From CAWBFD01 sp963788115 (GTDB taxonomy: Bacteria > Actinomycetota > Thermoleophilia > Solirubrobacterales > 70-9): 64,000 nt of DNA. The notes under the pieces are model-generated. The model did no database searches. It was not told the origin of the DNA and saw only the letters and a list, made by a program, of their open reading frames with translations. Below are positions 51,148 through 59,613 of the stretch, one piece after another (the stretch's first letter is position 1; the number at the start of each line of letters is the position of its first letter). A program made the position numbers and the translations under genes. The stretch lies in NCBI GenBank assembly GCA_963788115.1, contig CAWBFD010000004.1, positions 496,001 to 560,000 of the forward strand, written 5' to 3'.

Positions 51148-51954
51148 ATGGTCAGAGCGGTCGCCGACAGGGCGTTCCTGCCCGCCAAGTCGATGTTCGA
51201 GCAGGTCGGGAACATGATGATCCTGACCGGCAAGACGATCGTCGCCACGGTCAGGCCGCCCTATCCCTACGGCGGTGAGTTCGTCAGCCAGTTCCTGTTC
51301 GCACTGCAGCTCTCCTGGTTCCCCTTGCTGATCTCCACCATCGCCTTCGGCTTCGGGGCGCCGGGGCTCCAGGCGGCCAACTTCGCCTCGCTGTTCGGTG
51401 CCCTCGACCGGCTCGGCGGCTTCTTCATCCTCGCCTCGGTCCGGGAGTTCGCCCCGTTCGTGACCGCGATCATCGTCGCCGGAGTGGCCGGGACCGCGAT
51501 CACGGCGGACCTCGGCGCGCGCAAGATCCGCGAGGAGCTCGACGCACTTCAGGTCCTTGGCGTTGACCCGATCAAGAACCTCGTCGTGCCGCGATTCCTG
51601 GCGCTGATGCTGATCACCGGGCTGCTGGACATCTACGCGCTGCTGTTCGGGATCTCGGGCGGCATCTTCGCCGAGCTCGCGTACGACCAGCCGCTCTCCG
51701 GCTTCTTCGCCACCCTGTTCTCGAACGCCTCGATCACCGACTTATGGGGGTCGCTCCTGAAGACGACCCTGTTCGGGGCGATCATCGCGATCGTTTGCTC
51801 GTACAAGGGGATGAACGCCTCAGGGGGCCCCGAGGGGGTGGGCAGAGCCGTGAATGAGGCGGTGGTGATCGCGTTCCTCGGCGTGTTCGCGTTCAACTAT
51901 GTGTTCACGCAGACGCTGCTGGCGACCCACCCCGAGATCTCGGTGCCGAAGTGA
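51148..51954 (+). CDS. MlaE/YrbE-family ABC transporter permease
   Basis: 268 residues with five or six helices. Signature segments are VREFAPFVTAIIVAGVAGTAITADLGARKIREELDALQVLGVDPIKNLVVPRFLA and the C-terminal SYKGMNASGGPEGVGRAVNEAVV. These belong to the MlaE/YrbE permeases that work with MCE proteins and MlaF-type ATPases to move lipids between membranes. ATG 51148 has GGAGGAG upstream. It is the first gene of a block of two permeases and an ATPase; no MCE gene follows. Confidence 0.93.
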   Translation: MVRAVADRAFLPAKSMFEQVGNMMILTGKTIVATVRPPYPYGGEFVSQFLFALQLSWFPLLISTIAFGFGAPGLQAANFASLFGALDRLGGFFILASVREFAPFVTAIIVAGVAGTAITADLGARKIREELDALQVLGVDPIKNLVVPRFLALMLITGLLDIYALLFGISGGIFAELAYDQPLSGFFATLFSNASITDLWGSLLKTTLFGAIIAIVCSYKGMNASGGPEGVGRAVNEAVVIAFLGVFAFNYVFTQTLLATHPEISVPK

Positions 51955-52078
51955 ATAACTCCGCCGAGATCCTCCGCTTGGCGTCCGGTCTCGGCGGGTT
52001 CGGGCGCGTTACGTGGCGGTGCTCCGTAAGCGCATCAACCGCGACTTCGTCGCTAGCCCGAGCGAGGTGGATTGCCTG

Positions 52079-52876
52079 ATGCCGGGGTGGTTGGCTGTTC
52101 CCCGTGATTGGCTGGCGTCGCTGGGCGACATCACCCGGTTCTGCGGGCGAACGGTGGGGCTCGTCTTCTCGGGACGTGTGTTCCGCTTCTTCGGCGAGAC
52201 CCTGCGCCAGGCCGGGATCCTGATCCTCGGGTCGGCGCTCGTGATCTGGGGCCTCGTCTTCCTCCTCGGCCTGCAATGCGGGATCGAGGGGGCCTACTTC
52301 AACCGCTCGCTCGGCGCCCCGTCGTACGCGGGGGTGTTCGCCGCCTGGTGTGACCTGCGCGAGGTCACTCCTTACGCCTTCGGCTACATGATGGCGGCCA
52401 AGGTCGGGACCGGAATCGTCGCCGAGCTCGGGGCGATGCGGATCTCCGACGAGATCGACGCGCTCGAGGTGATGGGCGTGCCGCCCATGACCTACCTTGC
52501 GGCAACCCGCCTGCTGGGAGCGTGGCTGACGCTCCCGTTCATGTACCTGGCCGCGGTCGGGATCGCCTTCTTCGCCTCCTACTTGGCGGTCGTCGAGCAG
52601 ATCGGCGAGGTCTCGTCGGGCGGGTACTTCCTGATCTTCTGGATGTTCCAGAATCCGCCTGACCTGTTATTCAGCCTGATCAAGGCGATGGCCATGGCCA
52701 CCGTGATTGTGCTGGTCGGCTGCTACTACGGCTACACGGCCTCGGGCGGGCCGGTGGGCGTCGGGACCGCGACCGCGAAGTCGATGGTGTTGAACATCGT
52801 CCTCGTCCACGTGATCGGGATGATGGGTACCCTCGTCTTCTGGGGCGCGAATCCGAGGGCTCCGATCGGAGGCTGA
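52079..52876 (+). CDS. MlaE/YrbE-family ABC transporter permease, second copy
   Basis: About 265 residues; the TM core has ALGSALVIWGLVFLL-like helices, YMMAAKVGTGIVAELGAMRISDEIDALEVMGVPPMTYLAATRLL and YYGYTASGGPVGVGTATAKS. ELG-E-IDALEVMG is the MlaE signature shared with the previous gene, but the sequences are otherwise divergent, so they form a heteropair like YrbE1A/YrbE1B. ATG 52079 is preferred (GAGGTGG upstream); GTG 52013 would add 22 residues. The ATPase gene begins 21 bases later. Confidence 0.9.
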   Translation: MPGWLAVPRDWLASLGDITRFCGRTVGLVFSGRVFRFFGETLRQAGILILGSALVIWGLVFLLGLQCGIEGAYFNRSLGAPSYAGVFAAWCDLREVTPYAFGYMMAAKVGTGIVAELGAMRISDEIDALEVMGVPPMTYLAATRLLGAWLTLPFMYLAAVGIAFFASYLAVVEQIGEVSSGGYFLIFWMFQNPPDLLFSLIKAMAMATVIVLVGCYYGYTASGGPVGVGTATAKSMVLNIVLVHVIGMMGTLVFWGANPRAPIGG

Positions 52877-52897
52877 CGGGACCGGTGCGCCCACAGG

Positions 52898-53923
52898 ATG
52901 AGAGGACGAGAGTTGGCTGACGAGACTCAGAACCGGGAAGAGGCCCGGGACGTGGACGTCGACGAGCCGGTCGAGAGCACGCCGACCGAGGAGTTCGATC
53001 AGATCGCCGAGCCGGACGCGGGGAGCGAGCCGGCGAGCGCCGACGTCTCCTACGAGGAGCCCGCCCCCGAGCTCGGGGCGCTTCACCGGGACTACGTGAT
53101 TCCTGGGGTCGGCTCGCAGGAGCCGAACCCGTACCGCTGGCATACCGGTGAGAAGCGCCACCACGGTGGCGAGGACGCGATCGAGGTGATCGACCTCGTC
53201 AAGCAGTTCGGCCGCGTTCGCATCCTCAACGGGCTCAACCTCGGGCTGCCCGAGAACCAGATCTCCATGGTCCTGGGCCCGTCGGGGACCGGGAAGAGCG
53301 TGCTGATCAAGCACATCGTCGGCCTGCTCTACCCCGACTCCGGCGACGTGCTCGTCCACGGTCAGTCGATTCCGGGGCTGAGCGACGACGACCTGTTCGA
53401 GATCCGCAAGAAGTTCGGCCTGCTGTTCCAGGACGGCGCGCTCTTCGGCTCGATGAACGTCTACGACAACACCGCCTTCCCGCTGCGCCAGCACACAGAC
53501 AAGAGCGAGGAGGAGATCGGCGAGATCGTCAACCGTCGCCTGCGCGAGGTCGGGCTGGCGGACGCCACCCAGAAGATGCCGAACGAGCTCTCCGGCGGGA
53601 TGCGCAAGCGCGCCGGGTTCGCGCGCGCCCTGGTGCTCGATCCCGCGATCGTGATGTTCGACGAGCCGGACTCGGGCCTCGACCCGGTGCGTACGGCGCT
53701 CCTCTGCGAGCTGATCCGCGAGGTGCACGAGGAGAACGGCGGCTGCTACCTGGTGATCAGCCACGACCTCGCGACCGCGCGGCGGATCGCCGACTTCCTC
53801 GCGATCCTCTGGAAGGGGCGAATCGTCGAGAGCGGGCCCTCCGAGGAGCTGTTCAGCTCGGAGAATGAGTTCGTCTCCCAGTTCCTGAATGCAGAAACAC
53901 ACGGCCCGCTCGCCATGGATTAG
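52898..53923 (+). CDS. MlaF-type ABC transporter ATP-binding protein with acidic N-terminal extension
   Basis: 341 residues. The ATPase core has Walker A GPSGTGKS (127-134), a Q-loop in LLFQDGALFGSMNVYDN, the signature NELSGGMRKRAGFARAL and Walker B IVMFDEPDSGLD. The first about 90 residues are an Asp/Glu-rich extension (VDEPVESTPTEEFDQIAEPD) absent from normal MlaF proteins. Lipid transport energised by ATP with the two upstream permeases is likely. TTG 52913 is an alternative start. A hairpin with a shared loop core follows the stop. Confidence 0.93.
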   Translation: MRGRELADETQNREEARDVDVDEPVESTPTEEFDQIAEPDAGSEPASADVSYEEPAPELGALHRDYVIPGVGSQEPNPYRWHTGEKRHHGGEDAIEVIDLVKQFGRVRILNGLNLGLPENQISMVLGPSGTGKSVLIKHIVGLLYPDSGDVLVHGQSIPGLSDDDLFEIRKKFGLLFQDGALFGSMNVYDNTAFPLRQHTDKSEEEIGEIVNRRLREVGLADATQKMPNELSGGMRKRAGFARALVLDPAIVMFDEPDSGLDPVRTALLCELIREVHEENGGCYLVISHDLATARRIADFLAILWKGRIVESGPSEELFSSENEFVSQFLNAETHGPLAMD

Positions 53924-53926
53924 TGG

Positions 53927-53972
53927 CGATGGCCGAGTTATTGCTCCTATACGACCACTAACTCGGCCATCG
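53927..53972 (+). repeat. Perfect 14-bp hairpin with conserved-core loop (b)
   Basis: CGATGGCCGAGTTA (53927-53940) and TAACTCGGCCATCG (53959-53972) are exact complements around the 18-base loop starting TTGCTCCTATACG. The loop closely matches hairpin (a). It begins 3 bases after the ATPase stop and ends 63 bases before the MMPL gene. Likely the terminator or processing site of the transporter operon. Confidence 0.82.
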
Positions 53973-54035
53973 GTGAGAAGGTCGCCGCCCTCGTGCTTGA
54001 CGCCGGTGTGACCACGCGCACCTAACCTTTCGCTG

Positions 54036-56582
54036 ATGAGGAGAGCACTGGCGGACGTTGCCGCCTGGGCCGTCGAGCGGCCGACGGCCGTGATCGCGTT
54101 GACCGTCCTCCTGACCCTGGTCGCCGCGATCGGGGCGCTGCGCCTTGAGGCCGATCGCGACCCGGAGTCGCTGCTCGACAACGGCTCCGACGCGTTTGCC
54201 GCGACCGAGCGCTACTACGAACGGTTCGGCGACGAGCCGGTACGCGTCCTGGTCGAGGGCGACCTCGAGCAACTCCTGCTCTCGGACGACCTGCCGACCC
54301 TGCTCGCGTTCGAGGGCTGCCTGTCGGGGAATGCCCCCGGGGGCCGGGTGTTCGGCGAGCAGCAGCCGGCCCCGGCGCCGTGCGCGCGTTTGGCCGAGGA
54401 GCGCCCGGCACAGGTGGTGTTGGGCCCGGCCACCTTCCTCAACCAGTCGGCGATCGCCGCGGAGCAACTGGTGCGCAGCCAGACGACGCAGGCGGGGCTC
54501 GAGCGGCTGCTCAGGGAGGCTGCCCGGTACGGGCTGACCGGCTTCCCCGCGCTCGACGACCCCGACTACGTCCGCACGGTCGTCTTCGACCCGGACCGGC
54601 CGGGCGTGCCCAAGTCCCGCTTCAACTTCCTCTTTCCCAGCCCCGATGCGGCCCTGATCACGGTCCGGCTCCGGCCTGACCTGAGCCAAGACGAGCGCCA
54701 GCAGGCGATCGAGCTGTTCCGCGAGGCAGCCGCCTCCCCGGAGTTCCGCCTCGAGGGTGGCAGCTACGTGGTCAGCGGCGTCCCGGTGATCTTCGACGGC
54801 CTCGCGCAGGAGGTCTCCGACCAGGCATTCGTCCTGCTCGCGCTCGGCTTCGCGGTCATGGCGATCACCCTGACGTTGGTCTTCGGGCCGCCGCTGCGCC
54901 TACTGCCGCTGGCGATCGCGCTGGCCGCCGCCGCGCTCACGTTTGGCTGTCTGGCGCTCCTCGGGGGCTCCTTGACGATGGCATCGATCGCCGTCCTGCC
55001 CGTGCTGACCGGGCTCGCCGTCGACTACGCGATCCAGCTTCAGGCGCGATTCGGGGAGATCGTGCGCGCCGGCGCCTCGCCCGCCCGGGCCGCGGTGGAA
55101 GCGGCGGCCCGGGGCGGCCCGATGATCGCGACCGCCCTGCTCGCGACCTCGGCCGGCTTCCTGGTTCTCCTCCTGTCCCCGATCCCGATGGTTCGCGGGT
55201 TCGGGGTGCTGCTGGTGGTGGGCATCGCCCTCGCCTTCGTGCTGGCGCTGACGGCGGGGCTGGCGACGCTCTCGATGACCTCGGCCGGCTCGGGCCGGAC
55301 CCGGTCCCTGGCTCAGCTGGCGGTTCCCGACCGTCTGCGCCGGGCGGGGCTCAGGGTGCTGGCCGCGTCGATCGCTGCCCCAGGGCGGGTGCTCGTGGCG
55401 GCCCTGGTCCTGGCCGTGGCCGGGTGGATCGCCGGCACCCGTACCGATCTGGTCACCGACATCCGCGAGCTTCTGCCGCGCGACCTCCCCGAGCTGGAGC
55501 AGGCCGACCGCCTGGAGCGCAGCACTGGCGTCTCCGGCGACATCTATGTCACGGTCGAGACGCCCGATCTCGCCGACCCGGCCCTGATCAGCTGGATGCG
55601 GGGGTTCGAGTCCAGGGTGCTCGACGCCGGCGGTTTCGGGGACGCCGAGCGGGGTTGCGCGGCCGAGGGGGCTCGAATCTGCCCGGGGGCCTCGCTCGCC
55701 TCGCTGTTCTCCGGACAACCGCGGGGGCCCTCGCGCGGTCAGATCGAGCGGCTCCTCGCAATCCTTCCCGACTACTTCACCGCACCGATCCTCCAGCCCG
55801 GGGGCGGCGGCGGTGGGACCGCGCTGATCGGCTTCGGGATCAAGGTGATGCCGCTCGACGAGCAGGAGCAGCTGATCGACGAGATCCGGGCTCAGGTCGA
55901 CCCACCCGGGGCCGAGGCCGATCCTCCACCGGGGGCGCGGATCGAGGTCGTCGGGCTGCCGGTGCTCGCGGCCGATGCCAACTCGGCCATCGGGGACAAC
56001 CGCCAGCTGCTGACGATCGCGGGGGTGGTCGCGGTCGCGCTGGTGCTTCTGGCGGTCTATCGCTCCTTCGGCCGGGCGCTGGTGCCGCTGATCCCGGTAG
56101 TGCTCGCCACCGGGTGGTCGTCGCTGGTGATCTGGCTCACGGGGGTACCGCTGAACCCGATGTCGGCGACGCTCGGCGCCCTGGTCATCGCGATCACGAC
56201 CGAGTTCAGCGTCATCCTCTCCGCCCGCTACCGGGAGGAGCGGGTTGGCGGGAGGTCGGTCGGCGAAGCGCTGCGCCGCGCATACGGGCGCACCGGCGCC
56301 GCGGTTGCCGCATCCGGAACGACGGCGATCGCGGGCTTCGCTGTGCTCGCACTGGCGGCACCGATCGAGCGGATCTTCGGCACGGAGGCGGTGCGAATGC
56401 TCACCGACTTCGGCCTGGTCACGGTCGTCGACCTGGTGGTTGCGCTCGCCGGGGTGGTGCTGGTGCTCCCGGCGGCGCTCGTGTGGGCGGAGAGCGGGTT
56501 TGCGCCGCTCCCGTCCCTGGTCAGCCGCGTCCGCGGCCGTCCGCCGGCGGTTGCGGGCTCGCGAGCATCGGCGAGGCGATGA
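54036..56582 (+). CDS. MMPL/RND superfamily exporter with two sterol-sensing-like domains
   Basis: 848 residues with twelve helices in two repeats. Each repeat starts with one helix (VIALTVLLTLVAAIGAL and RVLVAALVLAVAGWIAG), a large periplasmic domain, then five helices. The motifs TGLAVDYAIQLQARFGE and ITTEFSVILSARYREE contain the proton-relay Asp and Glu positions. HpnN-like hopanoid/lipid exporters share this layout. It follows an Mla-type transporter and may handle lipids or hydrophobic products. It overlaps the redoxin gene by 4 bases. Confidence 0.9.
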   Translation: MRRALADVAAWAVERPTAVIALTVLLTLVAAIGALRLEADRDPESLLDNGSDAFAATERYYERFGDEPVRVLVEGDLEQLLLSDDLPTLLAFEGCLSGNAPGGRVFGEQQPAPAPCARLAEERPAQVVLGPATFLNQSAIAAEQLVRSQTTQAGLERLLREAARYGLTGFPALDDPDYVRTVVFDPDRPGVPKSRFNFLFPSPDAALITVRLRPDLSQDERQQAIELFREAAASPEFRLEGGSYVVSGVPVIFDGLAQEVSDQAFVLLALGFAVMAITLTLVFGPPLRLLPLAIALAAAALTFGCLALLGGSLTMASIAVLPVLTGLAVDYAIQLQARFGEIVRAGASPARAAVEAAARGGPMIATALLATSAGFLVLLLSPIPMVRGFGVLLVVGIALAFVLALTAGLATLSMTSAGSGRTRSLAQLAVPDRLRRAGLRVLAASIAAPGRVLVAALVLAVAGWIAGTRTDLVTDIRELLPRDLPELEQADRLERSTGVSGDIYVTVETPDLADPALISWMRGFESRVLDAGGFGDAERGCAAEGARICPGASLASLFSGQPRGPSRGQIERLLAILPDYFTAPILQPGGGGGGTALIGFGIKVMPLDEQEQLIDEIRAQVDPPGAEADPPPGARIEVVGLPVLAADANSAIGDNRQLLTIAGVVAVALVLLAVYRSFGRALVPLIPVVLATGWSSLVIWLTGVPLNPMSATLGALVIAITTEFSVILSARYREERVGGRSVGEALRRAYGRTGAAVAASGTTAIAGFAVLALAAPIERIFGTEAVRMLTDFGLVTVVDLVVALAGVVLVLPAALVWAESGFAPLPSLVSRVRGRPPAVAGSRASARR

Positions 56583-57292
56583 CCGAGGGCCGGGGCGAAG
56601 GCGACAACGAGAGCCGGGGCCAGGTTCCCGGCTTGAGCAGCCGATACACGCTGCTGGTCGGGGTTGCGTTCATCGCCCTGGTGGTGGTGGCCACGCTGAA
56701 CACGCTCCGGACCGGCGACAGCGGCATCCTCGGCACCGAAGAGGTGCGCGGTGAGCGGCTTCCGGAGTTCGCCGTTCCGGACATCCGCGGCGAGCTCGAT
56801 CAGGACGCCAACATCGCCCAGACGGGCTGCGAGACGTCGGAGCGCCCCTGTCCCGACGACGCACGCCAGACGCGGGCATGCGAGATCGATCCCGAGGGGG
56901 CGATCAGGGTGTGCGACCTGTTCAACCGGCCGCTGGTGCTCTCGTTCTGGTTCACCACCCCGGATGAGTGCCCGCCGACCCAGGATGCCGTCGCCGCCCT
57001 CGCCCGGCGCTTCCGCGGCCGGGTGAACTTCCTCTCGATCGCTGTGCGCGGCGATCGCGACGAGATCGAGGGGATCGTGAGCGAGCGCGATTGGCGGCTC
57101 CCCGTCGGCTGGGACCGCGACGGGGCGGTCAGCAACATCTACCGGGTAGGGGTCTGCCCGACCGTCGTCTTCGCCTTTCCCGGCGGGGTCTTTCAGAGTG
57201 TTGCCCTCGGCGACAACGTCAACGAGCCGGCCCTGATCGCCGACACGCGAGGGCTGCTCCGGGAATCGGCCGAGCGCGAGGCGAGCGGATGA
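56579..57292 (+). CDS. Membrane-anchored thioredoxin-like protein lacking CXXC
   Basis: 237 residues. A TM anchor (TLLVGVAFIALVVVATLNTL) is followed by an Asp/Glu/Cys-rich linker and a TlpA-like fold (RPLVLSFWFTTPDECPPTQDAVAALARRF, then VGVCPTVVFAFPGGVFQSVALGDN). The usual WCxxC site is FTTPDEC, with one Cys, so a thioredoxin disulfide activity is unlikely. Four other cysteines (TGCETSERPC, RACEI, RVCDL) could form structural disulfides. Coupled to the MMPL gene (ATGA) and to the B3/B4 gene. It may be an envelope scaffold of the exporter. Confidence 0.75.
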   Translation: MTEGRGEGDNESRGQVPGLSSRYTLLVGVAFIALVVVATLNTLRTGDSGILGTEEVRGERLPEFAVPDIRGELDQDANIAQTGCETSERPCPDDARQTRACEIDPEGAIRVCDLFNRPLVLSFWFTTPDECPPTQDAVAALARRFRGRVNFLSIAVRGDRDEIEGIVSERDWRLPVGWDRDGAVSNIYRVGVCPTVVFAFPGGVFQSVALGDNVNEPALIADTRGLLRESAEREASG

Positions 57293-57927
57293 TGCGCGCG
57301 GCAACCGAGGGGGGGTGGGTGGCCCCGGCGCTCCGCCGCGAGTTCCCCGGCCTCGCGCTGCGACACCTGACGCTCCAGGCGAGCTTCGGGCGAAGCCCGC
57401 GGGAGCTTCGCAACCGCCTGGCGCAGCTCTCCAACAGGTTCTCGGGCCCGCAGGCGATCAACCTTCGCCAACAGCCGATCCCATGGGCGTATCGGGTGTT
57501 CTTTCGCCACATCGGGCTCGATCCCGACGAGCAGCCCACCCCGGTCGAGGCGCTGGCGCTCGAGCGGATGAAGCGCGGCGGCTTCCCCAGCCGGAGCCGG
57601 CTCGACGATGCGCTCACGATCGCGGTGATCGAGTCCGGCGTGGCGCTGCGGGCGTTCGACGCCGACAGCCTCGCCGGGGCGCCCGGGATCCGCGCGACCG
57701 AGCCCGGGGAGGGGCTCGAGGGCCGGCCGGGGGAGCTCCCGGCCGGGACGCTCGTGATCGCCGACTCCGAGCGTCCTCTGGGACTGCTCTTCGGGCCGAC
57801 GGCCGACGGACGCGGCGTCCATCCACGGACGGCACGGGCGACGATCTGCGCCGTCCAGGTGAACGGGGTTCCTGATATCGCCGCGGAGGAATCGGTCTGG
57901 CTGGTGGCGGAGATGCTCCACGGCTAG
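57289..57927 (+). CDS. B3/B4 tRNA-binding-domain protein
   Basis: 212 residues showing the stand-alone B3/B4 fold: LRREFPGLALRHLTLQASFGRSPRELRNRL, then YRVFFRHIGLDPDEQPTPVEALALERMKRGGFPSRSRLDDALTIAVIESGVALRAFDAD and the closing VQVNGVPDIAAEESVWLVAEM. This domain occurs in PheRS beta as the editing domain and as free-standing proteins of unknown role, some in tRNA quality control. It overlaps the redoxin gene by 4 bases; the neighbourhood gives no clear functional clue. Confidence 0.85.
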   Translation: MMRAATEGGWVAPALRREFPGLALRHLTLQASFGRSPRELRNRLAQLSNRFSGPQAINLRQQPIPWAYRVFFRHIGLDPDEQPTPVEALALERMKRGGFPSRSRLDDALTIAVIESGVALRAFDADSLAGAPGIRATEPGEGLEGRPGELPAGTLVIADSERPLGLLFGPTADGRGVHPRTARATICAVQVNGVPDIAAEESVWLVAEMLHG

Positions 57928-57965
57928 AATCGGCCCGTGGCTCAATCGGGCGAAGGGAGCCTCGA

Positions 57966-58520
57966 GTGCCCGAATCACTGATTCAGCGCCGCCCCGCCGC
58001 CCGGGCGCCGTTCCGCGCCGGGGAAGCTCGGGTTGCGAGTGGCCGCGAGGTCCGCGACGAGTTGCGCGGCCAGATCGCCTCGCTCGAGGCCCGGTTGGGG
58101 AGGCTGTTCGTCTCGGCGTTCCCGCGAGGCGGGATCGAGTGGCGTGTGGGCGCCCTCGGCGGCCCGCGGATGCTCGACGTCGAGGAGCTGGAACGGGTGC
58201 GCGACGCGCTTGCCTTCAGGCTACGCGAGGCGGAGGCCGAGCTTGCCCGGCGCGGCGCGGCCGAGGAGGCCAACCGGGGCCTGCTGGAGGAGATGATCGC
58301 CGCCCCGGAGCATCATCCGTGGATCCGGATCTCGAACGAGGACATCGGCGAGCCCGGCTGCCGCCACTGGCATTCGCGGCCGCGCTGGGGGCTGCTCGGG
58401 ATGCTGCTGGGATGGTGGCGGGTGAAGCTCTCCTCGGGTTGCCCGTTAGCGCGGGGGCGCGGCGTGGCCGCCGTGTCCCGCCCCAATCACAGGTCCCTCC
58501 AGGTTCGGTCCGCTGAGTGA
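57966..58520 (+). CDS. Conserved hypothetical protein with coiled-coil
   Basis: 184 residues from GTG 57966. A helical, charged middle part (EVRDELRGQIASLEARLGRLF, then LDVEELERVRDALAFRLREAEAELARRGAA) predicts coiled-coil. The C-terminal half has two Trp-rich segments (HHPWIRISNEDIGEPGCRHWHSRPRWGLLGMLLGWWRVKLSSGCP) with one short hydrophobic stretch and cysteines. No family recognised. It overlaps the next membrane protein gene by 4 bases, so the pair is probably co-expressed. Confidence 0.6.
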   Translation: MPESLIQRRPAARAPFRAGEARVASGREVRDELRGQIASLEARLGRLFVSAFPRGGIEWRVGALGGPRMLDVEELERVRDALAFRLREAEAELARRGAAEEANRGLLEEMIAAPEHHPWIRISNEDIGEPGCRHWHSRPRWGLLGMLLGWWRVKLSSGCPLARGRGVAAVSRPNHRSLQVRSAE

Positions 58521-58999
58521 GCGGTAAGCGTCGCAAGCGTCGGCGTCGCCCGGGAGCGTCGCGCACCGCGCCCAACCCCCGGGCGCCCGTGCGTCCGAGC
58601 CCCGCCCCCCCACGGTCCGGCGACGATCGCCCCCCGGCGCCCTGGGGCTCGTTCCCGCTGAACGAGGTGATCATCCTGATCGCGTTGGTGATGCTGGTCG
58701 CGGCCTTCTTCGTCAACGGGGACCGCGCCGGGATCCTGTTCGCGGTCGCGCTCGGGCTGGGCTCGATCGCGACGCTGGAGTTCGCCATCCGCGAGCACTT
58801 CGCCGGATACCGGTCCCATTCCCTGCTGCTCGCCGGGGTGCCGGCCGTGATCGTGCTCGGGCTGCTCTTCTACCTCGCCCCCGCGGGCCTGCCGCCGGTG
58901 ATCCGGGTGGCGATCGCGGCGGCCGTGTTCGTCACGGCGTTCTGGCTCCTGGCGGGCGCCTTTCGGCGGCGGGCCGGAGTCGGCTTCAAGCTGCGGTAG
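58517..58999 (+). CDS. Small membrane protein with basic N-terminus
   Basis: 160 residues. The first 45 are Arg/Pro/Ser-rich (GKRRKRRRRPGASRTAPNPR), then four helices: IILIALVMLVAAFFVN, ILFAVALGLGSIATLEF, LLLAGVPAVIVLGLLFYL and AIAAAVFVTAFWLLAGAF. The basic N-terminus would be cytoplasmic and could touch nucleic acid or phospholipid. No known family. It converges with mIHF with a 14-base overlap of the 3' ends. Confidence 0.7.
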   Translation: MSGKRRKRRRRPGASRTAPNPRAPVRPSPAPPRSGDDRPPAPWGSFPLNEVIILIALVMLVAAFFVNGDRAGILFAVALGLGSIATLEFAIREHFAGYRSHSLLLAGVPAVIVLGLLFYLAPAGLPPVIRVAIAAAVFVTAFWLLAGAFRRRAGVGFKLR

Positions 59000-59342
59000 C
59001 GAGCTGCCGGTGCCCGCGCGTCTTGGCCTCGAGCTCGGCGGCGAGCACCCCCCGCTGGCGCTCCGTCAGCCGCCCCAGCTCCCGGTTCTCGTTTAGCGCC
59101 AGGGAGAACAGGAACTTGCGGGCCCGCGCTCTCCCCCAGCGGCGCTGGCTGCGAAGCAGCTCCCCGACCGTCATCGTCCCCACCTCCCACGGGCACCTGC
59201 GGACGACCTCGGACGCGTCCGCGTTGCCGGCGGCGATCGCCCTCTTCAGCTCCGCGCGCGCGAGCCGCACCCGGTTGGCATGTGCGAGGGCACGCATGTG
59301 CTGCGGGGTCGTCACGGGTGCCGCAGCTGAGGCAGCTTCCAT
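58986..59342 (-). CDS. Actinobacterial integration host factor (mIHF/sIHF family)
   Basis: 118 residues with the actinobacterial IHF pattern: THQHM/RALAHANRVRLARAELKRAIAAGN N-terminal helices, EVVRRCPWEVGTMTVGELLRSQRRWGRARARKFLFSLALNENRELGRLTERQRGVLAAELEA. The last part contains the helix-two-turn-helix DNA-binding region. It is a nucleoid protein unrelated to enterobacterial IHF. A long leader, with a promoter near 59495-59524 and a hairpin at 59437-59455, precedes it. The short C-terminal extension (KTRGHRQLATAA) goes beyond mycobacterial mIHF. Confidence 0.88.
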   Translation of the reverse strand: MEAASAAAPVTTPQHMRALAHANRVRLARAELKRAIAAGNADASEVVRRCPWEVGTMTVGELLRSQRRWGRARARKFLFSLALNENRELGRLTERQRGVLAAELEAKTRGHRQLATAA

Positions 59343-59436
59343 CTACTCCTCCTTCGGATGCTGAGAGGTGCGCGGGCGGTTTTCGGTGCGCCGGATGCTC
59401 CCGTCGATGAGCCGACCGCAAGCTCCTGGGTGGTCC

Positions 59437-59458
59437 GGGACGGACTCTCCGTCCCTTT
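59437..59458 (+). terminator. 8-bp hairpin with T3 tail, antisense to the mIHF leader
   Basis: GGGACGGA (59437-59444) pairs exactly with TCCGTCCC (59448-59455) over a CTC loop; TTTCG follows on the plus strand. It lies inside the mIHF leader. On the plus strand it looks like a short terminator that would stop antisense transcription into the region; on the minus strand it would be a stable leader hairpin. Confidence 0.45.
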
Positions 59459-59494
59459 CGCTCCCCGCCCCGGGATGCGTCCGGGCGCGCTTGC

Positions 59495-59524
59495 AACCTA
59501 TGCAAAGACAGCTTGGAGCGTCAA
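59495..59524 (-). promoter_or_regulatory. Promoter for mIHF
   Basis: On the minus strand, TTGACG (59524-59519) is the -35 and TAGGTT (59500-59495) the -10, separated by 18 bases. The predicted transcription start near 59488 would give a leader of about 145 nt before the ATG at 59342. Hexamers match the consensus well for a GC-rich genome. Confidence 0.6.
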
Positions 59525-59585
59525 CCGGAGAACCCTCATCCCCGGTCCGTGAGGTTCGCTAGGAGCAGCTTTTTCTTGTAGCGCG

Positions 59586-59613
59586 TCGACTTGTTCAGAA
59601 CTGGACAAGTCGA
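59586..59613 (-). repeat. 11-bp hairpin downstream of the SPT-like gene
   Basis: TCGACTTGTTC (59586-59596) pairs with GGACAAGTCGA (59603-59613), with one G-U pair, over the loop AGAACT. It lies 38 bases after the SPT-like stop on the minus strand. No strong U-run follows, though a CAAGAAAAAG stretch does (minus strand). It may mark the 3' end of that transcript. Confidence 0.6.
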
